A stretch of 64,000 bases of DNA. It comes from Peribacillus sp044761665. Its GTDB lineage: Bacteria; Bacillota; Bacilli; Bacillales; DSM-1321. The stretch is taken from positions 124,001-188,000 of the forward strand of contig NZ_JBIWCW010000006.1 in NCBI RefSeq assembly GCF_044761665.1. The letters run 5' to 3'. Positions 36,326 to 44,753 of this stretch are shown piece by piece (the first letter of the stretch is position 1; every line of letters begins with the position of its first letter). Made by a program: the position numbers and the translations under genes. The notes under the pieces were generated by a model. The model had not been told where the DNA came from, made no database searches, and saw only the letters and a program-made list of their open reading frames with translations.

Positions 36326-37398
36326 GATCGTCCTCCTAATTTTGTAGCTTCATATGCATCCCATAGCCCAAGTAAGTACATGATTCCAAGAGATCTATCA
36401 TATAAACCGTATCCAGGACGACATTGCTCTCCCCAAATGTGACGGCCGTGATCGGGTCTTACATAGCCAGTATAATTTTGCTCATTCAATTCTTTAACAA
36501 CACCCTGTATGTTAATCGATCCATCCTGTGTATAATGCGATGTTTCCACAAAATCACCATTTTCATAGATTTTCACATTACGGATATGCGAGAATGGAGC
36601 ACGATACGCATATTTTTTAGCTACTTGAACCATATCATTTTCAGAATTCGCCCCCATCGAGCCTGTACACATCGTAAACGCATTCGATGGTGAATCCGAA
36701 ATCGAGATCAATTTTTCATAACTCTTTTCTCCAGTGATGATTCGTGGTAATCCAAAAATGGACCATGGTGGATCATCCGGGTGGATTGCCATTTTAATGC
36801 CGCAAGCCTCAGCAACTGGTAAAATTTCTTTAAGGAAAATTTCTAAATTCGCCCAGAGTTTTTCTTCATCAACGCTTTTATATGCCTCGAATAACTCTGA
36901 TATTCGGTCCATCTTTTCTGGTTCCCACCCTGGCAATGTTAAATCTGACGCTTCTGCAACTGTACGAATTAATTCTTTTGGTTCTAATGTATCGACTTTT
37001 GCTTTTTCGTAAAATAATGCGGTTGAGCCATCTTCTAAAGGGTGGAACATTTCTGTCCGAGTCCAATCAAATATCGGCATGAAATTATAACAAATTACTT
37101 TCACACCGAAATTTGACAAGTTTCGAATTGTCTCTTTGTATTTCTCGATATACACCATACGATCATCATTGCCTAATTTAATTGATTCATGAACATTTAC
37201 ACTCTCTACCACATCCGTATGGAAGCCAAAAGATTGGATGTAATCGATTTCTTTTTGTATTTCTTCCTTTTCCCATACTTCGCCAACTGGTTTTTGGTGC
37301 AGTGCCCATACAATACCTTTCACTCCAGGAACTTGTTTAACCTGTTCCAAGGTTACAGTATCATTGTTTTTTCCATACCACCTAAATGTAATATTCAT
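36322..37398 (-). CDS. uxuA: Mannonate dehydratase
   Basis: The 358-residue TIM-barrel protein has TFRWYGKNNDTVTLEQVKQ, IVWALHQKPVGEVW, the VICYNFMPIFDWTRT block, MAIHPDDPPW and the HIRNVK motif, all typical of UxuA, with the metal-binding His residues present. It dehydrates D-mannonate to 2-keto-3-deoxygluconate. The ATG at 37398 has GGAGG six bases upstream. It lies 12 bases after kdgA, whose product is used two steps later. Confidence 0.96.
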   Translation of the reverse strand: MNITFRWYGKNNDTVTLEQVKQVPGVKGIVWALHQKPVGEVWEKEEIQKEIDYIQSFGFHTDVVESVNVHESIKLGNDDRMVYIEKYKETIRNLSNFGVKVICYNFMPIFDWTRTEMFHPLEDGSTALFYEKAKVDTLEPKELIRTVAEASDLTLPGWEPEKMDRISELFEAYKSVDEEKLWANLEIFLKEILPVAEACGIKMAIHPDDPPWSIFGLPRIITGEKSYEKLISISDSPSNAFTMCTGSMGANSENDMVQVAKKYAYRAPFSHIRNVKIYENGDFVETSHYTQDGSINIQGVVKELNEQNYTGYVRPDHGRHIWGEQCRPGYGLYDRSLGIMYLLGLWDAYEATKLGGRS

Positions 37399-37410
37399 CA
37401 TGCACCTCCA

Positions 37411-38031
37411 TTATTTTTTTGATTTTTGAATGTATTTACTACTTAATTCTACTACTGCTTCATAACCACCCATCTGATAGGCTTTGTTCAGGTCACTTCC
37501 AATTCCTGTTGCTACTGCTCCTGCTTCCAACCAAGCATTTATGTTTTCCAAGTTTATACCTCCAGTTGGCATGATTTTCACATTGGGTAGCGGACCATGT
37601 ACGGATTTAATGAAAGAAGGGTCAAAGTTGTTTGCCGGAAATAATTTCATAACATCGCAACCCGCTTCAAAAGCCATTGCGATTTCTCGGACTGTCATAC
37701 ATCCAGGCATATACGGAATGCCATATCGGTTACAAAGCAACGCAACATCTTCGACAAAAAAGGGACTCACAATAAATTTAGCTCCGGCTAATATTGCATG
37801 GCGTGCAGTTTCTGAATCCAATACAGTTCCTGCTCCTAGAAGTGCATCTATGTCTTGCAACTCTTTAAAGGCATCTCCTATTTGTGGGGTGGTATATGTC
37901 AGTTCAATTGCCTGTATACCTCCTTCCACAGCTCCTTTAGAGATCTTTATGGCTTCCTGTGCATCATTGCCACGAATAACAGCTACGATTTTTGTTTCAA
38001 ATATTTTATTTAATATTGAATATTTATCCAT
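37411..38031 (-). CDS. kdgA: 2-dehydro-3-deoxy-phosphogluconate aldolase (KDPG/KHG aldolase)
   Basis: The 206-residue class I aldolase has KIVAVIRG, the catalytic Glu in AIELTYTTP, and the Schiff-base Lys in CDVMKLFPANNF, followed by MPTGGINLENINAWL. It cleaves KDPG to pyruvate and glyceraldehyde 3-phosphate in the cytoplasm. It is between the alcohol dehydrogenase and uxuA genes with short gaps (11 and 12 bases), so it is cotranscribed. Confidence 0.95.
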   Translation of the reverse strand: MDKYSILNKIFETKIVAVIRGNDAQEAIKISKGAVEGGIQAIELTYTTPQIGDAFKELQDIDALLGAGTVLDSETARHAILAGAKFIVSPFFVEDVALLCNRYGIPYMPGCMTVREIAMAFEAGCDVMKLFPANNFDPSFIKSVHGPLPNVKIMPTGGINLENINAWLEAGAVATGIGSDLNKAYQMGGYEAVVELSSKYIQKSKK

Positions 38032-38042
38032 TTTCTCACCCC

Positions 38043-39062
38043 TTAATTAAATACAATGATCGCTTTTCTAACCTGTTCTGGATGGATTTCAACAAAATTA
38101 AATGCTTCTTGGACGTCATCAAGCGAAAATGTATGTGTAACTAAACCTTCATGGCGCAGTTCCCCTTCATTTAACAGACTAACCACTTTTGGAAACTGAT
38201 TGGTTTGCAATCTAGATCCTTTTACTGATACTTCCTTCTTGGTAATTGGAAGTTGGGAAATAGCTGCAGTACGCTCATCAAAACCAAGCACGACAATTCG
38301 TCCCGCTGTAGAAACCACATCGAAAGACAATTCAAAAGTCATCGGTAAGCACACTGCATCAATGACAACATTAGCCCCTTCGCCGTTCGTCCATTCCTCT
38401 ACATGTTGTCGAACATTTTCACTACCTGCTAGTACGATGACATCTGCCCCGTTCTCTTTAGCAAATGCCAGGCGCTCTTCACTTAAATCCGTAATCATTA
38501 CAGATGCACCTTGAAGCTTGGCCATCTTTAATATAAAGATTCCGACAGGTCCTGCTCCTTGGATAAGGACCGTATCACCTTTCTCGACCTCACCTCTCCA
38601 AACCGCTTGAGCACCGATTGTATAAGGTTCAGCTAAAACTATTTCTTCCCAAGCTAAATCAGCATCCACAACATGTAGTTGCTTCTCGGGGAGAACACAC
38701 CATTCCCTCATCCCACCATCTTCATGTACACCAAAAACGGATAACTTTTCGCAGACATTTTGCCGACCTTTACGGCAAGCATAACAATCTCCGCAATAAC
38801 GGATGGGCTCAATGACAACGTGATCTCCCACCTTAATGTCAGATACCTCTTGACCAATTTCCATTACTTCTCCTGCCACCTCATGGCCAATAATACGCGG
38901 TAGTGTGGCAAGTGGATTTGTTCCATGATAAATATGCATATCAGATCCACAAATCCCGACTCTTTTCACTTTAAAAAGGACATCTGTTGGGCTTGAAATC
39001 CTAGGCTTTTCTATTTCCTGAATGACTAGTTCATTTGCTTTTCTTACTTGAACCGCTTTCAT
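38043..39062 (-). CDS. Zinc-dependent alcohol dehydrogenase, candidate hexonate 5-dehydrogenase (copy 2)
   Basis: The 339-residue MDR enzyme has GICGSDMHIYHG and IIGHEVAGE for the catalytic zinc, YCGDCYACRKGRQNVC for the structural zinc and IQGAGPVGIFILKM for NAD. It is a paralog of the enzyme at 31441. In known L-gulonate/L-galactonate pathways such enzymes make D-fructuronate or D-tagaturonate, which UxuB-type enzymes then reduce. Its ATG overlaps the TGA of the Ldh_2 remnant upstream (TTATGA), showing it was once coupled to that gene. Confidence 0.88.
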   Translation of the reverse strand: MKAVQVRKANELVIQEIEKPRISSPTDVLFKVKRVGICGSDMHIYHGTNPLATLPRIIGHEVAGEVMEIGQEVSDIKVGDHVVIEPIRYCGDCYACRKGRQNVCEKLSVFGVHEDGGMREWCVLPEKQLHVVDADLAWEEIVLAEPYTIGAQAVWRGEVEKGDTVLIQGAGPVGIFILKMAKLQGASVMITDLSEERLAFAKENGADVIVLAGSENVRQHVEEWTNGEGANVVIDAVCLPMTFELSFDVVSTAGRIVVLGFDERTAAISQLPITKKEVSVKGSRLQTNQFPKVVSLLNEGELRHEGLVTHTFSLDDVQEAFNFVEIHPEQVRKAIIVFN

Positions 39063-39185
39063 AACTTCACCTTTTTCGTAAGAAATTCGTATACACTTGA
39101 CGCTATCGTCATACCATTTTTAAGGTTTGTTTCTTCATGAATTTGTTCAATTTCACCCGGCACATATACTCGATCAAACCCCGGC
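39059..39185 (-). pseudogene. 3' remnant of an Ldh_2 (malate/lactate/ureidoglycolate dehydrogenase-like) gene
   Basis: Reading the minus strand into the start of the alcohol dehydrogenase gives a 40-codon open stretch with PGFDRVYVPGEIEQIHEET and IASSVYEFL, the usual C-terminal tail of the YjmC/AllD Ldh_2 family, ending in TGA that overlaps the next gene's ATG. No upstream body is present; kdgK follows within 90 bases. A deletion has removed most of the gene. Confidence 0.65.
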
Positions 39186-39266
39186 GCCGGTGCGGCCTAT
39201 TGGAGATTTCGTATAACTCTCATTCCCTTTAAAAAGGGACTACAGGAAGGATGTTCGTTCACCACT

Positions 39267-40222
39267 TTACCTTTCAATAACAGCTTCGTTCTTTATAAAA
39301 GCCCATACCTCATCTAAATACGGTAATCCTTCGTTGTCACCCGATACAGTTGTGACAAGAGCCCCCACTCCATTTGCAAATGTCAATCTAGCATCGATAG
39401 ATAGATCATTGAGATATCCGTAAATATATCCGGCATCAAAACCATCTCCTGCACCAACCGTATCTACCGGATTTACAGGGAAGGCTTCTTTTTTATGCCA
39501 AACACTTTTTGCGTACACTTTTGAACCATTTGCTCCTTCCTTGATGACAAGCTGGCCAATCTTATTTTCGGTAGCGAATTTCTCCAATGATTCTTCAGAG
39601 TCATTTCCAATAATCAATCGGATTTCATCTGAACCTGCTAGTAAAATATCAGTATATGGAAAAATTTCCATAAAAGCAGACCTCGCTTCTTCAATAGACC
39701 AAAGTTTTAGGCGGATATTCGGATCAAATGATAATGGGATATCTTTTTGTTTTGCAATTTCAATCACTCTCATTGCTATATCTAGATTTTTAGTGTCAAT
39801 AGCTAAAAAAACACCCGTAAGATGGACAAGATCAATATTCGCAAACATCTCTTCTGTAATATCCTCTGGATTAAGCGTTAAAATAGGTGACTGATGTCGA
39901 TAATAAAAGGTTTTTCCTGAGCCATCCTCCCGAATTTCTTTGAAATTTAATGATGTTGGATATTCCTTTACATAAACAACATCACTCACATCGACACCTT
40001 CTCCTCGAGCGAAATTATAAATCACCCGGCCAAATTCATCTTCGCCCAATCTACTTAGCCACTTTGCATGCATACCAAGCCGAGCACAACCGATGGCAAA
40101 ATTAAGTTCAGCTCCTCTACTTTACGCTCAAAGCGGGTTACAAACCTTAAAGGTCCAGTTTCTTCCGGATTTAACGTAATCATGGCGTCACCCAATGTAA
40201 AAATATTAAATTTTGCTAGCAA
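39267..40222 (-). pseudogene. kdgK: 2-keto-3-deoxygluconate kinase (PfkB family), frameshifted
   Basis: From a TTG at 40222, seven bases after GGAGG, the frame reads LAKFNIFTLGDAMITLNPEE and reaches FERKV, where a single missing base near 40117 throws it out of frame. The other frame resumes at once with AELNFAIGCARLGMHAKWL and continues to the end through the PfkB signature DTVGAGDGFDAGY. The rejoined protein of about 317 residues would phosphorylate KDG to KDPG, between UxuA and KdgA. Unless corrected, the intact frame lacks the substrate-binding N-terminus. A sequencing error is possible. Confidence 0.82.
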
Positions 40223-40294
40223 TACAATACCTCCTTATTGAACATTCACAAATAAAGGGTAATAGATTTGATCATATCCACTAATTCTTGTCCT

Positions 40295-40331
40295 ACAAAA
40301 CCGGTTTAGTTTTTTACTAAACCGGTTTTGT
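40295..40331. promoter_or_regulatory. 37-bp inverted repeat with two LacI-like half operators
   Basis: Two perfect 16-base arms, ACAAAACCGGTTTAGT (40295-40310) and its complement (40316-40331), surround five T residues. Each arm itself contains the palindrome AAACCGGTTT. It lies 73 bases upstream of the kdgK start, where a LacI-family protein could bind as a dimer of dimers. It could alternatively be a transcription terminator hairpin, though no gene ends nearby. Confidence 0.6.
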
Positions 40332-40564
40332 AACCTTATAATGGAATTCTAAATGAAAGCACTTACAAAAACAACTATAAAAATAAGACTATTTACAATT
40401 TTATTTTAATTTTAATTTTTCAGATTACATTAAGTGTTAAGATATCTTAATATTGTTTAGAGTCACCCACCTATATATTAGGTATAGACATCCATTATTA
40501 GTAAAAATTTGATTGGAACAAATAACGTACTCATCTTCAGTTTTTAGAAATTATCATTTTTACT

Positions 40565-40588
40565 TTTTTTAAAAAAAAGTTGTATAAT
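40565..40588 (+). promoter_or_regulatory. Putative sigma-A promoter for the EamA transporter
   Basis: TATAAT at 40583-40588 is preceded by a TTTACT hexamer about 18 bases upstream, across an A/T tract. It is about 40 bases before the chosen ATG at 40627. Confidence 0.5.
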
Positions 40589-40626
40589 AGGTCAATTATT
40601 AAATAAGTTTGAAGGGTTGTTTTGAT

Positions 40627-41538
40627 ATGAGTTATTTTAAAACCTACATTTTACTTATTGGAATCATGATTACTTGGGGTTTCAACGTATCTGTTATAAA
40701 AATTTTAGTTGAACACATTCAACCTGTGACTATTACTTCTATAAGAATCTTTACAGCATCTTTAATAGTCTTTTTAATTCTAGGAATTCTTGGTCTCATT
40801 CGTCTACCTAAAAAATCTGAGGTTTTTTATATTTTTGGAGGAGCCCTTTTGAGTGTCGTTTTTCATCATTACTTTTTGGCAGAAGGGTTAACAAAAACTT
40901 CAGCTACGAATACAGGATTGATTTTGGGTATGGGACCTTTATTGACAGCCATTTTTTCTATGGTGATTTTTCGCAAAAAACTTACATTCATTCGGGTTCT
41001 AGGTTTTATTTGCGGGGCTCTTGGTGTAAGTTTTACGGTCTTGGCGGGAAGCGGAGGCATCCACTCTATTAATCTAGGTGATTTTGATATTTTACTCTCC
41101 ATTCTTTCACAAGCGCTAAGTTTTATCCTGATTTATAAAGCTTCAAAAACGATGGACCCTCGGCTATTAACGGGTTACATGATGTTAATTGGGTCATTTA
41201 TTCTATTTGCCATTAGCCTCTGGAAGGAACCACATGGTTTAGCTTCAATCTCATCTGCTTCTTTTTCTATCTGGGTAGCTTTCTTTTTCTCAGCGGTTTT
41301 TGCTACCGGAATAGGTCATATGACCTATAATTATATCATTGGAAAGGTTGGAGCTGCAGAGTCCTCTATCTTTTTAAATTTCAATACCTTTTTTTCTTTA
41401 GTCGGCGCGGCTATTCTTTTGAATGAAGCAATAGTTCCAGCACATTTTTTTGGGCTTATCTTCATTGTTACAGGAGTTTTACTTGGATCGGGAGCATTAG
41501 AAATATGGTTACTTCGCCGGAAAAATAAAGATATGTAG
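40627..41538 (+). CDS. EamA/DMT-family transporter
   Basis: The 303-residue membrane protein has about ten hydrophobic helices in two repeated halves, with TWGFNVSVIKILVEHIQPVT at the N-terminus and GAAESSIFLNFNTFFSLVGAA in the second half, as in EamA (RhaT-like) metabolite transporters. GAAGGG lies ten bases before the ATG. It probably exports an amino acid or other small metabolite. It is not clearly linked to either neighbour. The following gap carries an MFS-gene remnant. Confidence 0.88.
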   Translation: MSYFKTYILLIGIMITWGFNVSVIKILVEHIQPVTITSIRIFTASLIVFLILGILGLIRLPKKSEVFYIFGGALLSVVFHHYFLAEGLTKTSATNTGLILGMGPLLTAIFSMVIFRKKLTFIRVLGFICGALGVSFTVLAGSGGIHSINLGDFDILLSILSQALSFILIYKASKTMDPRLLTGYMMLIGSFILFAISLWKEPHGLASISSASFSIWVAFFFSAVFATGIGHMTYNYIIGKVGAAESSIFLNFNTFFSLVGAAILLNEAIVPAHFFGLIFIVTGVLLGSGALEIWLLRRKNKDM

Positions 41539-41744
41539 TTTCTAGCTGCTCATCATAAATTGATTATACAAATCCAGGTTCTGTTCCCTCCGGCTTAAAT
41601 CGGAGAGTCTCTTGCCAATCACTTGTTGTTCTGTTAAAAAAATATGAAATTATAGATTAAAAGGAAAAGATTATTCCACCTAGTCATTACGAAGCAACCT
41701 TTTAGAAAAGGAGACGTACAATTATCATTGGAAGTATAGTCATA

Positions 41745-41842
41745 CCGTCCTAGTTTATTCTCTATAGAAAAATGGAAGAAAAAACTTAATTATACCTAAT
41801 AAAAGGCCAACAAAATTCTATGAGATCTTGTTGGCTTTTTTA
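41745..41842 (+). pseudogene. Duplicated 3' end of an MFS gene with its terminator
   Basis: The segment AAATGGAAGAAAAAACTTAA followed by TTATA is nearly identical to the last codons of the MFS gene ending at 31293, and it is followed by a similar terminator hairpin (AGGCCAACAAAATTCT / AGATCTTGTTGGCT). The preceding bases also align loosely with the MFS codons, but the frame is interrupted. The rest of the gap 41539-41744 shows nothing I can identify. Confidence 0.7.
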
Positions 41843-41967
41843 GCTGCAAATATACTAATTTCTTAAACCTTATTCTGTATAAAGTTCTGTTACTTATGAT
41901 ATTACGTTTTCCTTCTATAAAACTAGGGTACATATTGCCTATAGCAGCATAGAAATGAGGTGTTATA

Positions 41968-42246
41968 TTGGATACAAAAAATGAAATTGTTACTCATTTA
42001 TTAGATAAAGATACTGAGTATTTCAGGAAATTATACTCTGATCATGAAAATATGCTAAAGAGTATTGCCTTAAAACTGAATGGATCTAAGATATATTCAG
42101 AAAACTTAATTTCAGAAGTTTTTAAAGAATTGTGGGACTCCCCTCAATACTTTAAGGCCTCTAGCGACACGAAGATATCTACCTTTCTCATGAAAAGAGT
42201 CGTTTATAATCATGTATATTATCAACGTTATCTTAAAAAGGAATAA
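41968..42246 (+). CDS. ECF sigma factor-like protein with region 2 only
   Basis: The 92-residue product has HENMLKSIALKLNG, then SEVFKELWDSPQYF and STFLMKRVVYNHVYY, the pattern of ECF sigma region 2 (-10 recognition and core binding). Region 4 is absent and no continuation is seen in other frames downstream. A TTG start lies six bases after GAGGTG. It may be a truncated sigma factor, or an anti-activator-like peptide that still contacts RNA polymerase. A terminator follows at 42424-42460. Confidence 0.6.
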   Translation: MDTKNEIVTHLLDKDTEYFRKLYSDHENMLKSIALKLNGSKIYSENLISEVFKELWDSPQYFKASSDTKISTFLMKRVVYNHVYYQRYLKKE

Positions 42247-42423
42247 TAATCGCACAAATGTCTCCTCTACTTCACCATATTCTCTTCATCCATAAAATTA
42301 AATCGATTTTATGTAGATTCAACAGAACTTTTTCGATTTTGAAAAAAAGAATATATTTGCATAATATAACATTTCACTTAGGAAATTAAATCCATCAAAC
42401 AACAAGACCTTTGGTTTGCAGAA

Positions 42424-42466
42424 AAAAGGGTTAGGAAGTATTTTGATTCCTAACCCTTTTGAATTT
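42424..42466. terminator. Rho-independent terminator
   Basis: A 14-bp stem AAAAGGGTTAGGAA (42424-42437) / complement (42447-42460) with a 9-nt loop and A and T runs on both sides. The rest of the gap 42247-42660 shows nothing definite. Confidence 0.85.
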
Positions 42467-42660
42467 TTTAGAACGTGTCGTGATAATTTGTTTGTATACA
42501 AACTATTCTTTTCTTCAACTGGACCAGCTACATGGTAGTATTAGTCCTAAAAACATAATAAAGCACAACTCCACTTCAGAATTGCTTGCGTCAAATGGGA
42601 ATATGCAATAAGATTTAAAGATTTCATCTGAAAATTCGCTTGCATAATCATTCACTCTTT

Positions 42661-43110
42661 TTATAGGTCAGAAATCATTCCACCATCTACTACAAATTAA
42701 CTCCAGTCGAATAGCTAGAATCATCAGATATAAGGTACACAACTAAATTAGATACTTCCTTTACTCCCGCTCTTCTTCTTGGAGGAATATCTTGTTCAAG
42801 TTGTTTTTGATATTCTTCAACATCTGTTGGTCGGCCATAAGAGTTTTAATGATTCCGGATGTACCGAATTCACACGGATGTTGTATGGTCCAAGCTCTGC
42901 AGCAGCACATTTTGTAGCATGTTTAGAAGCACTATAAGCGATGGCAGTTGGAGCACTTACCAAACCATCTACTGATGAAATTTTAACAATAGAACCTACG
43001 CCAGCTTTTTCCCTACAACTTCTACCCAGTTCTCTTCACTTGCAACATCTAATTTGAGAGCGATTGTATTATCTCCCAATTCCGTGGCTAGTTTTGACAG
43101 TATCTCTCTT
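42661..43110 (-). pseudogene. Decayed short-chain dehydrogenase
   Basis: Minus-strand reading gives ILSKLATELGDNTIALKLDV and ASEENW, then, after loss of the NNAG region, AGVGSIVKISSVDGLVSAP, YSASK, AAAELGPYNIRVNSVHPE, PRRRAGVKEVSNLVVYLISD and a terminal VDGGMISDL. These are the ordered parts of a classical SDR, but frames change at least twice and the first 60 residues and the middle are missing. It cannot encode an active enzyme. Confidence 0.8.
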
Positions 43111-43403
43111 TATTTCGTTACCTTTATTACGATTACTACTTTAAAGAAGTCACTAGGTGCACATTCTATACCAATGGATATCAATATGTATTTTTGTCGA
43201 TATCATTTCGTTCCGCTAACCCCTAGTAAGCAATCTATACAGTAAAACAAAGAAATGGATAAAGTTCATCTATATTTTTAACTCATTAGACACAGACATG
43301 ATATAATTAAAAATGATTGTAGAAAAGCAATATTATGATGGAATTTAGCTAACCTTATAGGTTATATTAGTTCTTGTGAATAAAAGAGGAGCTACAAAAT
43401 ACA

Positions 43404-44303
43404 ATGAAAAAGCAATCACAGATGACCTTATGGGCTCAAGTAGTTAAAACAGGAATTATTAAGTCAAATCTTATTCCAATGATAGCAGGATTAATGCTCG
43501 CTTTATATACGTATCAATACAGTTTTGTAGATAACGTTTGGAATGTAGTTTTTGCATTTTTAGGAACAGCTGCCGTTATAGCCGCAGCTGGTGCATTCAA
43601 TAACATTTACGATCGTGATATTGATGCCATTATGGCTCGTACAAAGGTTCGCCCGACCGTTACAGGTGCCATATCGATTAAAAAAGTTCTAGTAGCTGCC
43701 ATTTTACTACTAGTGATCGGGTTAATTTTGTTGTACTTAAACTCTCCATTAGCATCATTACTCGGTTTTTTAGGGGTATTTTTCTACGTTGTCCCTTATA
43801 CAATGTGGACTAAACGCCATACTATCTGGAATACGGAAGTTGGGAGTATTTCAGGTGCCATGCCTCCCTTAATCGGTTGGGCATCAGTCGCTCCAGATAT
43901 TTGGCACCCAGCATGCTGGGCGTTGTTTTTAATCATGGTGATTTGGCAAATGCCTCACTTTTATGCGATTGCCATCCGTAAGGAAAAAGATTATGCTGCA
44001 GCAAATATTCCAATGCTTCCCGTTGTCAAAAGTGGAAAACGGACATATATTCAAACCAACTTCTATTTGATTTTATTGGTGCTATCCAGCTTTTTATTTC
44101 TACCACTAAGCTTAGGTCTCACTTTAATTTCACTTATCTTAGGCCTAATTTGGTTAGGGCTTAGCTTATTCGGACAACGTAAAACCGAAATGAAAATTTG
44201 GGCAAATAAAATGTTTATATTTTCCTTAGTACACATGATGGTCATCTACTTTACGGTAATTATCTATGCTTCAATCGGGTTAATTTTAAACGCATTTGAA
44301 TGA
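43404..44303 (+). CDS. ctaB: Heme O synthase (protoheme IX farnesyltransferase)
   Basis: The 299-residue membrane protein has about eight to nine helices and the prenyltransferase motif NNIYDRDIDAIMARTKVRP, plus the second aspartate-type loop around KRHTIWNTEVGSISGAMPPLIGW and VIWQMPHFYAIAIRKEKDY. It adds a farnesyl group to heme B to make heme O for terminal oxidases. AGAGGAG precedes the ATG. No cytochrome oxidase genes lie nearby, so it is a stand-alone copy, possibly an additional paralog. Confidence 0.94.
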   Translation: MKKQSQMTLWAQVVKTGIIKSNLIPMIAGLMLALYTYQYSFVDNVWNVVFAFLGTAAVIAAAGAFNNIYDRDIDAIMARTKVRPTVTGAISIKKVLVAAILLLVIGLILLYLNSPLASLLGFLGVFFYVVPYTMWTKRHTIWNTEVGSISGAMPPLIGWASVAPDIWHPACWALFLIMVIWQMPHFYAIAIRKEKDYAAANIPMLPVVKSGKRTYIQTNFYLILLVLSSFLFLPLSLGLTLISLILGLIWLGLSLFGQRKTEMKIWANKMFIFSLVHMMVIYFTVIIYASIGLILNAFE

Positions 44304-44490
44304 TTGTACTTTACCCACATACTTCTATATGGTCGAGTTAACTTGTTCTCTAGTTTGGTATACCGACTTGATTCTTTGAAAGAACTTAAAAAAAGGTTAT
44401 TTATTAGAAATAAATAAACAGGTGGATAATATGAAGTAGTTTCATCTGTTATATGGTCTACACAGAGAACTACAATCAATAAGGTAAAAT

Positions 44491-44550
44491 AAAAAACGGG
44501 GTTGTCCCAAAAGTCAGGATAATGACTTTTAGGACAACCCCGTTTATTTT
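44491..44550. terminator. Long terminator-like hairpin
   Basis: AAACGGGGTTGTCC and AAAAGTCA on the left pair with TGACTTTT and GGACAACCCCGTTT on the right, with one bulge and a small loop, followed by T-rich sequence. It lies about 190 bases after ctaB. The rest of the gap to 44753 shows nothing definite. Confidence 0.75.
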
Positions 44551-44753
44551 TATTGAATTTATGTACTAAAAAATCGCCCTTTTGCATTGAAGTTACTAGA
44601 CTAAAGCCTTCTGCCAGTGAAAAACAATTATATTTTCACCGTATAAATTTTATAAATGATATCACCATTACCTTAAGTTGATCCTGTACAGCTCACTTGC
44701 AAATTGCCAATATCAAAAATGTCCTTTCATCAAATACTTTACCTCAAAAGTGC

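Noticed and set aside
43404..44303. ctaB as part of a cytochrome oxidase operon
   Set aside because: No ctaA, ctaC-F or Sco-like genes are nearby; the neighbours are pseudogenes and a nuclease.
44491..44550. Possible insertion-sequence terminal inverted repeat (GGGGTTGTCCCAAAAGTCA)
   Set aside because: Both arms lie within one hairpin, there is no transposase nearby, and the structure fits a terminator better.
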